64,000 nucleotides of DNA, from positions 902,260-966,259 of the forward strand of contig KZ627148.1 of assembly GCA_002917775.1 (NCBI GenBank), given 5' to 3'. Positions 45,269 to 54,876 of the stretch are shown one piece after another. The position numbers and the translations under genes were made by a program. Position 1 is the stretch's first letter. Every line of letters begins with the position of its first letter. A model generated the notes under the pieces. That model had not been told where the DNA came from, ran no database searches, and saw only the letters and a program-made list of their open reading frames with translations. Source of the DNA: Glaciozyma antarctica PI12. Its lineage: Eukaryota > Basidiomycota > Microbotryomycetes > Kriegeriales > Camptobasidiaceae.

Positions 45269-47589
45269 CTGCGAGAAGGGGGTCAGTTTCGAAACCTCAA
45301 TGAGGCCAGAGCTGTGAAGCAGTCTTCCAAGAATTTCGGGCGGAGAGAAGGCAGCGACAGGAACCGTCCTATAGTTCAAGTCCTCCTTCCTGCGAGGAGG
45401 GAGCTCCCGGACTGTAGTAAGGTCGGTCGCGCCTTCCCTCGTCTTGAGCAAGACAGTGAGCGATACCGGCTCGAGTATAAAGTGGTGCTGCTCTCTAGCC
45501 GTGTCGTGTAGCTGGGAGGGGAGAGGTCCATCCTCGTCCACAGCGTGCTGAGGAGAGCGAGAAGGCAGCGAAGCTCCGTCCAGATGACTTTGTCTTCGAC
45601 CCCGCTCGCGAAGCTATCAGAGGATCTACTCACTACCGAGCATCTGCGCTTCTCCCTTCCTCTAAGAAGCGAGAAGCAGCAGGCACAAGGCATCGAGGCT
45701 GCCCCCCGAGACTCAGCAGCACCTCCCTCCCGTCCAGCTGACTCGATCGGCACGTCTCGAAGGGCTCGAGAGCAGAGATGGCGAGCGAATGACCTGCAGC
45801 AGTCTCTTCCCCGTGCCAGGGTGCGGAGCCCGAGCAGCGACCCGACGCGCGAGCAGCCCTGGTCGACGCTGCCCTGGTGCGCTGATCCCGCCTGCCCGCT
45901 CTCACTCCTCCGCTGTCTCGGTCCTACTGGCTCCTTCCCAGTACCACCGCACGCCCAGAAACTCTGGAAACGCACCTCTTCTCGGCGGTTGCTGGACTCG
46001 GCCGATGTTGTTCGTCTGGGAGCGGAGCTGGTGGGGGTCGGGCTGGAGCAGGCAAAGGCTCAGGCGTCCGTGTGAGCTCGAGCAGGTGGACTGGCGTGGC
46101 GTACGAGGCTGTCGGCGAGTGGACGAAGGCGAGAGGAGAGGTCGGAGGGAGGGAGCCGACTCCTCGACGGCGACGAGGGTTGTTCTCCTCCCACCCCGCT
46201 CGAGCTCAGCTTTCCAGGCAACAAGCCTAGTCTTGTGCGCCCGTCATCCACCCTGCTCCTCAGCCCGGCGTCCCCCAACCCTCCGCCCAGCTCTCGTCCT
46301 CCCCCCCGATCCTCACTTCTCGCCTCATTGCTGGACGTCCTTTCAACAACGGCAACCACAGGCACGACCACAGGCCAGGGATCTATGAAGAAGGCGTGAA
46401 TTGGAGCAACGGGCGGAGGAGCAGTTGCTAGGGGTGAAGGCGAGCACGGTTGTTGCCTGGGCGGTTGCTCGGTGGGAGGACTCTTGGAGTCTTCCCTGGG
46501 AGCTAAGGAGGACGGCTGCTTTTCAGGCTCCTGCGCGACGTAGCGGATACCTGGTTATCGCGACAAACCTGCTCGATTCGCCGCTGTGGTCCGCCGACAC
46601 GAAGGACGGAGGACGCCGTGCTCACGCGTGCTGACGCTCCACCTGAGGGCCACGGCTTCTGCCATTCAAACGCGCTTTACTGCTTCTCGAACGTGCTGTT
46701 TTAAAGGCGGGGGGAGAAGGGACTCTATTCGACCGCGGCGGCCCCTCTGCTCCGACTGCTCCTCGAGTCCTCCGTCACGCTGCTCGTTCTCGAGCTCGCC
46801 CAACTTGTAGTTCCTCGCTGTACGCTCTGCTGTGCGCTGGAAGGCGTATCTGGATATCTGAGATGCGGCGGCCACTTCTCGAACGGAGGCCGTCTCTGCT
46901 GAACGGGCCGGCGCCCGTCCCTTTCGCTGAGCTAGCGCCTTCGCGCTAGTCAACGCGATCTTTCGTTCAGTCCTTGATGTGACCCCAAATCCATGGAGGC
47001 TCTCCGCATCGTTTGCAATCGCTCCGACCTCGTAGCTTCGCTCGTTGCCAAGGAGCAGAAGCCTCCGCAGAGGTCGTAAATTGCTGTGCGTGTTTCCGAC
47101 ACTTCTTCTTCGAGCGCTGAGCCTGGCGAAGAAAGTTTTGCAGCTAAGTAGAACTCCACTGGATAAGTATCGCTAGCGCCGTCCTTGAGCTGGGAGGAGA
47201 GCACGCCTCATTTCGTTGGGCGAGGCTGGGTTGGCGAGACGTAGGAGCTTGCCAAGAATGCTGAGATGCGTCTTTCCAACCCAGCTACGCTTGGAATTAG
47301 GAGCTAACAAGCCGTAGTGCTCTGCTAGGTTGCGTCGCTGCCGGGGACGCACGAGCAAGGTAGCGAGATGGCCGGCGGACTTTGACGGAATGGGACGGGG
47401 TGGACCATCTCGACAAGGTGCTTCTGAGCCAGTACGAGATCTACAAAGAACTTGGAGCGAACAAGATGAGAATGGAGAAATCACGGAAGCCGCGAGGCCA
47501 GTGCGGAAATCGCATAGTTCGAAGTCGACCTTCGCATTTCGAATTCGACCTTCGCCTGTCGGTTCCCTCCTCTCCATCGCTGTCACAGG
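45269..47589. other. 2.3-kb region without a confident gene
   Basis: Many long open frames but none with a convincing family or splice pattern. It probably includes the start of SANT gene B (frames near 47330-47590) and the promoter of the binding-protein gene. A possible HTH fragment is listed separately. Confidence 0.3.
46666..46990 (-). other. Possible helix-turn-helix (psq/pogo-type) fragment
   Basis: A frame without ATG contains TERKIALTSAKALAQRKGRA and SVREVAAASQISRYAFQR, which has the spacing of a psq-type HTH as found in DNA-transposon transposases and some regulators, then LLPPPLKQHVREAVKRV. No catalytic DDE part or terminal repeats nearby. Could be a transposase relic or chance. 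Confidence 0.25.
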
Positions 47590-49930
47590 AGGTCTGAAGC
47601 TCCACCAGGTACGTGAGAGTGTTCCTTGCACCTGGCTGCCGGCGCTGACCGGGTCTCGCTGCGCAGAAGGCGGAAGCTCGGTCGGAGCGACCGTCGTTCG
47701 TCAAGACGAGGACGACGTCGGCACCTTCCCTACGCCCGAACCCAGCCCACCGCCTCCGCAGGGAGATACCCCTAGCTTTCAGGGCGAACGTCTCCCAGAC
47801 TTTTCGGAGAACCAGCAAGGTGAGCTGACTGCTCTAAACCGAACGAACCGGCGCGCGCGAGGGGACAGCGGCCGACCTGCAGCAAGCGTCAGTAGTCGGT
47901 TAACGCTGAAGGAGGTCCTTCTGAGGAGCCCACTGGTCGACTGCGGGATTAGGAGCAGGCGGACTTGTTGAGGGGGGCGGAGTGGGGACTGTGTTTGGCA
48001 ACACGGGGTGTACGAGGCGCAGAGCTGACCACCTAGCGCAGAGGAGCAGACAGAAGCTCACGTCGAGCAGCCAGCAAAGCGCTATCCTTCGTACGAGGAC
48101 TACGTTCTTAATGAACTCGCGCAGACTCTTCCGTGGGCGATCGTGGCAGCCGAGATTGGGAGGTCCCTCGCAAGCTGCCAACAACGTCGGGCGGCCTTGC
48201 GCGCTACTGGCTGCTGTACTTCAGTAGTTAACGTATTTTTCGAGCGGCGCTAACGGCCTTTTTGAACAGCGGCGAAGCTAAGGTCTGAGGATGAGGACGC
48301 CGAGCTTGCGAAGCTCGTGCGAAGCGCGGCGGACGACGACGACTGGTGCACAATTGCGGAGCGACTTGTGTGCGAATGGAGCGGTCGGGGATAGCGTGCG
48401 AGAAGCGCTGGGACATTCACCTCTCGAAGCGCGCAGGTGCGTCTTTCTTACGGCTCGGAGCATGAAGAGGGAAACGAGCTGATTTTTTGGGAGATTTAGC
48501 TGCGACGCCTTCGGCTCCCGCTTCAGCTCAGTCGAGCCACATCACGACGAGCTCCACCGGTCCTGCTTCCTCCAGCGCTCAGCTCCTCTCGACGCCTTCC
48601 AGCCAGGCCCAAGGTTCGCTTCCTCAGATCCCGCGTTTGCTTAGCCTAACCACATATCTCCGCAGCGCTCGCCAAGTACAACACCTCCCCCTGGACCGAC
48701 GAGCAGGATGCGAAGCTCGATGCACTCCTCGTCGCCCACCCGAAACCTCGCAGTGACGCCCTTTGGAACAAGATCGCGGCCGAGCTGGGAACCGATCGTT
48801 CCGTCCTGGCGGTAGCAGGCAGGCAGGCGAATCGCAAGGCCAAGCAGAAGCGAAAGGCGCAGAGAGGTGGGTAATCGATACTTTGCAAGGGACTGAAAGC
48901 TGACGTTGTCGATTCCGACGCAGCTGCAGCGTCGCAGAAGTTGGCGCCTGGATCTGGCGGTGCGCTCGGCAGCGAGGGTGAGTTCTTCGTTTCTCCGTCC
49001 CATCTTCGTGCTCAATGTCGCTCCAGCAGTTCCTCCGAGCGTCAATCCCGCGGTCGCCGCTCCGCCTTCAGACCGCTGGTCCGCACAAGAGGACGCTCGG
49101 CTTCTCATCACGATGCTCCAGTACCCCGCCATTCTAGGATGTCGTCCTCCTTCTGTATGGGCGCAAATCACGAGCGAGCTGGCGACTACTCGCTCGGCAG
49201 CTAGCGTTCTTGAGAGGTGGGAGACACTTCAGAAGGAAGCAGGAGGTGCGTCGATCTGTTCCGACTATCCATCGGAGATTGCTGAAGATTCTTCGCAGAG
49301 ACGACGTTTGCGACGAGCGGAGATGGGAGGAACGCGGAACGACTCCAGCCGCACACGAGTTCTGGACTCCCTTCCATCGGTGCGCTACCTCCAAACCTAT
49401 CTTCATCAAAACAAACAGCTGACGCTCCTTCCCAGGTTCGCCACTGCCTTCTCACGCTACTCCAACTACCTCCTTCGGCGCCTCCCTCGTCCTCCCCCAA
49501 TCGCAGCAGCAAGTCTTTCCGCAATTCAACAACGCCGGCCCCAGTCGCTCAGTCACAGTGCTTCCGCCTTCTCGCGTGGCGCTCGAGGTAGCTCCTCAGC
49601 TCAGTTTGTCCTCTCTTCTCCAGGATATGATCTCGGCTGACCGATCTCGCAGCTCCCACTCCCTCGCATACTGCCACTTCTCCGCAAGCCGCCACACCCT
49701 CGTCTCCTCGCTCCAGAGGAGCGGAAACGACCACAGGTACGTCTTTACTCCACGTACGCGCATTTTCGCTGACCGAAATCGCAGGCCCCTCTGCGAAGCG
49801 CCACCCTGCCGAGGACCCGTCGATGCCCGCGAAACGCCCTCGTTTAAAGCTGAAGGAGACGTTGGAGGGGCTGAGGAGATATGCGACGACGTGTGCATCG
49901 TTTGTATTTCGAGAGAGGGGAGCGAGCTGA
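47590..49930 (+). CDS. Multi-SANT/Myb-like protein, copy B (start unresolved, one frame break)
   Basis: Paralog of copy A. A likely early exon reads RSEAPPEGGSSVGATVVRQD - EDDVGTFPTPEPSPPPPQGD. The four units are RYPSYEDYVLNELAQTLPWA - IVAAEIGRSLASCQQRRAAL; RSEDEDAELAKLVRSAADDD - DWCTIAERLVCE then, one frame over near 48380, RSGIACEKRWDIHLSKRA; PWTDEQDAKLDALLVAHPKP - RSDALWNKIAAELGTDRSVL; RWSAQEDARLLITMLQYPAI - PPSVWAQITSELATTRSAAS - VLERWETLQ. The tail is AKRHPAEDPSMPAKRPRLKL - KETLEGLRRYATTCASFVFR - ERGAS, stop 49928-49930, matching AKR...MPKRARV of copy A. At least eight introns. The AKR...KRPRLK patch is a likely nuclear signal. The frame break makes activity uncertain. Confidence 0.6.
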
Positions 49931-51072
49931 TCGTGTCGGTGTAGGTAGGAGGGAGGAGTGAGGGTCGGTGGCTTTGGTTGTTTGGCGTACGCTACGGGCG
50001 GTGGTTGCTTTAGGTGTTGAATCAGTGCTTTGGATCAGTGTCTTCCGCTGAGCTTCCAGCCGGCAGCTGTGAGAATGAGCTGGGAGAGAGTAGCTGCTGT
50101 CGAGACCCGGAGTCCGAGATTTCGCTATGTTCTTCTGCCTGCAGAAGGATATCTTCTCACCTTCCGTGTACAGCAGCATTCATGTATGCCTCCCAGCTTG
50201 TCTTTCGCAGCGATGCTGACGGAGGCAGAGCGCACGGTGGGAGTGAGGTCGAGCCACTTTGCTCTTCTCCATCGACCCCCTCGTCAGAATGTCTGGAGCT
50301 CAACAGGGTAACTCAATCCATCAAGTCCTCTTAATTCGCCCTAGCTCGGCGTGGGAGGTCGCTGAGATCGGCTTTCGCAGAAGCGCAGAAGTGGCGGTCG
50401 CGAAGGAATCTGGACTTCAAGCGAACTTCAGGATGTGGTGATTCCTGCTTCTGGTACGCTGGCATTCCGAGGCCTCAGAAAACATTGAAGTTCCTTCGCA
50501 GGCGCTCAAGTCCCTTTGACCGCGTCGTCAACTCCAGCAGTCGCTCGTTCGCTCTCCCTCACCAAGCTGGCACCAGCCACTTTGGGTCACGTGATTGAAA
50601 CTGTCGGCCAAAGTCTGGCTCAGGCTGTCCTTCTTTCTTCAACCTCAAGCTCGCCTCCTCTACGCCCATTCAAGCTCGTTCCTGCCATCACACTTCAAGC
50701 CCTGTCCAGGACCGCCCAAGCCAGGACTGAGGGGTGACTCGGGCGAATCGCTCAACTTTTTCGCGAACAACAAGAGGGTAAGTCTCTCTCGAGGGACCGA
50801 GCGAGCCCTGGAGGCCGGAGGAGTGTAGGGTGGCGAGTATTAGCGGGCGAGTGAGCATCGAGAGGGGGCAGTCGAGGGAGCTGTTGCGGTGGAGGTGGCT
50901 TCAATGAGGGCGACCAGGCGAGTCGGGCTGGTCCTCTAAGGAAAGGGCGCGCCTCTAGTCTAGCATACGCTCACAAGGACGGCTTCAAGCAAAGAGCAAA
51001 ACGCTGACCCATCCCTTCTCACGCAGCACCGCCACCTCCACCCCAGCCCTCTCGGCTCGGACCTCCTCCCTC
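49931..51072. other. 1.1-kb intergenic region
   Basis: Frames around 50500-50740 (SLTKLAPATLGHVIETVGQS) faintly recall the tail helices of the SANT proteins and might be a third, decayed copy, but nothing in it can be aligned with confidence. The rest is featureless. Confidence 0.25.
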
Positions 51073-54000
51073 ATGCCGCCCCGTCCGCCTGTCGACGAAA
51101 ACACCCCACTCCAGCACTCCCGCCCCTCCACCTCCATGCGCACTCGCGGTACCCCCATGGCGTCCACCTCTCGAGCGTCCCTCACCGTCCGTAACAACAC
51201 CCCACCCGCGCGTACCTCTCCTCGTCTCTCCACCTCCGCCGCTCTCAAGGGAAGGAACGAGGACGCCGCGGTCGAGATTCAGGTGCATCAGCCTACCCCG
51301 GATCCGGCGGTAGAGACGGAAGGACAGCCGGCGCAGGGCCCGCCGACACCTCCAGCAAGCCAGAGCCCACCCACTCTCTCCTCCCACCGCGCCTCCTCCG
51401 CACAGCCTCTCTCGATCAAGCTCAACTCCTCCCAGACTTCCGTACGTCCTTTCCTCGCTATACACCCGCCCGAGCTCATCCTAGGCCATAGCACGCCCTC
51501 CTCCATCCCTCGACCCTCCCCCTCCCCTCCCGCTCCCGCTCCCGCTCCTCCTCCGCCAAACCGAACATCTCCACCCCAACCGCAACAACTGCCCGACGTT
51601 CCTCCGCCTCTCCTGCGCCGAAGCCTCGCAAGAGCAAGGGCAAGAAGCTGGCTCCCAGGCCCAGCGAGACGCTAGACCAGGTACCGTGGATTGAACTGCA
51701 GAGCGAAGGGGAAGACCCGCTGCTTCTGCGTGGTGGAGAGGAGATGAGAGGGTGGGGAGAAGGGAAGCCGATTTGGCGGGGAGTGAGTGGGAGTGCGAGT
51801 GCTGGGAGCGGGGGAGGGAGGAGGAGCGTCAGTCGGAGTCGGAGTCAGAGTCGGAGTAAGAGTATGGGCGTTCAGGTTGAGTGGGATGATAAGGATCTGG
51901 CGCCGCTGGGATCGGGGACGATGGAGGAGGAGCAGGATTTCGGAGGATACGAGGACTGGGGAGCGGGATTCGCTTCGAGCGACGGGGAGAGCGAAGGAGA
52001 TACGGTCATCGTCGCAGGGCCAGCAAAGGAGTACCACGAATCGACATACGACTACATCGTCCCCCTCGCTCCTCTCTCCTCCTCTCCGCCTCCCACCCGC
52101 CTCCGACCCACCGCACCTCCCGCGTTCGAGTATGGCTATGATATCCCCTCGCCCTTCCTTCGGCGCCCTCTCGACAAACGATCCTCCTCCGCTATCGCCT
52201 TCTCAGCGCGTCACCCCTCTACCGCACTCCCTTCTTCCCGCGCCGCTTCCGCCGAACTCCCCTCCGACGCCGCTTCTATCGAGCTCAAGGAGGAGGACGA
52301 TGACGACGAGCAAGAGGAGGCGAGAAATCGTCGGCGAGAATGGGCGAATGGGGAAGACTTCTTTAGGTCGTCAACTTCTCCGCCGGGAGAAGAGCAGGTC
52401 TATCGCACCCCTTCGTTGACGGCTTCTTCGCCGGACCTCGAGTCGGAGACGTTCAGATCCGAAGAGGAGGAGGAGGAGGAGGAGGAGGAGGAGGAGGAGG
52501 AGGAGGAAGAAGTCGAGATCATCCTCGTCGGGCAGTCGATGTCGCCGAACGGAATCGGCAAGCGAAGCGAATCCCCTCCTCAAGCCGATCCTTCCTCCCC
52601 TGCACGTCCGCACGACTCTCCCGCTCGTCCGACGGAGGACGCGACTATGGAGAGCCCCGTTCGCCGACGCGCGATTGACGAAGACGCTGCTATGGCTTCT
52701 CCCCTCCGCCGCCCTCTCGAAGACAGTCGTATGGCTAGTCCTTCTCCTCGCCGAGCGACCGAGGACGCCGTGATGGGATCTCCGTCGCCTGTGCGAAGAG
52801 CAACGGTGCCGGCGTCGGTGGAGAAGCTTAGGATGGGTGGGAAAGTCGGGGAGGGGAGGTTGCTGCTGGCGCAGAAGCTGGCGGGGCTGGGGTGCGTGGT
52901 GGAGATGAGAGGGACGCCGGGGATCAAACTGGCGAGCATGGCGACGGCGAAGGCTTCGATTTCTCAGGCTGAACGCCCTACACCGACTCAGTCGACCTCC
53001 ACGCCTCAAGCCTCGACCTCCACCCTCCCCTCAACCTCTTCCACCCCCTCCCACTCTCGCAGCACCCCTCTCGCGCACCTCCAAAACGCCCAATCCAACA
53101 CCTTCACCCCGCAACTTTCCCAACTCTCCCAAGACCCCCTCAACGCCTCGCGCCGCTCCTCCCGACCCCGTCCTTCCCACCCCACTCTCCCCGTCATAGA
53201 AGTCTCTTCGACTGACCCACGCGCCGCAGCTCGTGCTGCCGCTATTCTGAAAGTGTACCATGCGTACGTGGAGCAGGGAATCGAGGAGCCGGCTGCGAGT
53301 GATGGGGAGGAGCGCGATGGGGAGGACAGCGAGGAGAGGAGGGAGATGCTGGGGGAGGCGGAGGAGGAGGTGCTGCAGAGAGTCACGCCGAGGTATGCCC
53401 CTTCGAGCGTGTCATCGATGCGCGGAGCGCATGCTATGCCAGGTGCGCTGAACGCGAGGTGGGGAGAGAGCCCGGCGCCTGAGATGGAATGGACGTCGAA
53501 GGAGTGGAGGAGGTTGGAGATGGCGTTGGTGGAGGAGAGCAGGGCGGCGAGGGACGAGGGGAGGGAGTCGGGTGTCGATGATGTCGTGTGGGCGTTCTTG
53601 GAGGGCGAGGGGTTGGGAGAGGAGGATTGTGCGGGAGCTTGGGAGTGGTGCGTTGGTCTTCCTCTCTCGCGCGGTTACGGTTCGCTGACGAGGTGGACGC
53701 AGGAGTAAATTGGTCGCGCGCGTGAATGCGCTGAGGGAACGGCGAGCGAGGGATTCGATGCGCAGGTCGTCGCGTGCTTCGTCAATCGCCTCTCCCCTCC
53801 CTCCCACTCTCGACACCGAGCTCCTCCAGGCTTCCTCTCGCGCGGAACCCACGTCAACCCTCGCATCTCCTCGCACGAGCGTACCACCGCAGCTTATCGC
53901 CTGCTGCATCGTCGAACGCGGCGAGCAAGGTCCGCGTCGTCGAGGAGTCGCCTGAACCTGAATCGTCGTCGGACGAGGACGAGGACGAGGACGAGGATGA

Positions 54001-54763
54001 TCTGGATCACGACCCTGCGGAGGACACCTTTTTCGAGCGCCGCAACATCTACGCCGCGCCTCCTCCTCCAGTTGAAGTCGATGTCCCCCTACAACCCCCT
54101 CTCGCCCTCGCTGGCTCGCGCTTCGCTCACCTCTACGACGACCCCGTCGCCAAACCCCCTCTCCCCGCTCAAAGCTGGGAAGCACCTCGACGCCCCAAGG
54201 ACGACTCAGTCGAGTACGACGACTCGTTCGACCGATCCTCGCTGCGGTCCTCCACGCCCGAGGAAGGATCAGCGAGGCCAGCGCCACCCTACTCAGCTCG
54301 AAAGCTATTCTCCTACCTCGGATCTTTCGTCCGGCGCCCTTCCGCATCGCCAGGACCTGAGACGGGAGAAGCGCGACTCGAAGCCTCGATCATCGTACCC
54401 GCTTTCGCCTCCACTTCCCAGCCTTTCCCCTCCCGAGCGAACCTCCGCCCGACCCCAGCACGACCTGTTCGACCTCTCCCTCCCGCCGTCCCGACCACCT
54501 CTCGAAGGCGCAGTAGCGGCGAAGGCAAAGTCTGGGACCAGATCGCGGCGCTCGAGGATGCGGAGAGCTCGAGGGAGGAGGACGCGAAGGTGCTGCAATC
54601 GCTTCAATCGGAGAGCGTCAAGCGCAAGGCGTCGGTGGCAGATTTGAGGAGGACGGGGTTCACGCCGAGGATCGTTTATGGGACGTCGCCTGCGATGATT
54701 CCTTCTAGCACGAGGGCGCTGGACAGGCCCATTGGGGAGAAGCCCAGGCCTCGAGGATCGTGA
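51073..54763 (+). CDS. Large disordered acidic protein with SP-R repeats, unknown function
   Basis: Not recognised. ATG 51073 gives MPPRPPVDENTPLQHSRPST..., an intron after SSQTS, then SRSRSSSAKPNISTPTATTA, KSKGKKLAPRPSETLDQ, GKPIWRGVSGSAS, an RS run (SVSRSRSQSRSKSMGVQVEW), acidic blocks, a run of about 16 Glu directly before VEIILVG (a possible SUMO-interacting motif), and four imperfect repeats with SPVRR, SPLRR, SPSPRR and SPSPVRR (CDK-like sites). A more ordered patch follows: WTSKEWRRLEMALVEESRAA, DDVVWAFLEGEGLG, AWEWSKLVARVNALRERRAR (across an intron). Near 53895 the frame appears to shift before VRVVEESPEPESSSDEDEDE. The C-terminus has WDQIAALEDAESSREEDAKV - LQSLQSESVKRKASVADLRR. About 1,150 residues. 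Nuclear, cell-cycle-regulated chromatin or replication protein is a guess. Confidence 0.55.
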
Positions 54764-54876
54764 GGAGGGATGGAGGAGGACTTGGAGGAGCGGATTGGGG
54801 GCATTTCGTAGTTTCTATCTTAATCGCTCGCCGAGCGAGGTTTTATTGTTGGACATGTAGATCAAGGAGGAATACA

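Noticed and set aside
52460-52515. GAG repeat tract as a microsatellite element
   Set aside because: It lies in frame within a coding exon as a poly-Glu run; a similar shorter tract occurs in the peroxiredoxin gene.
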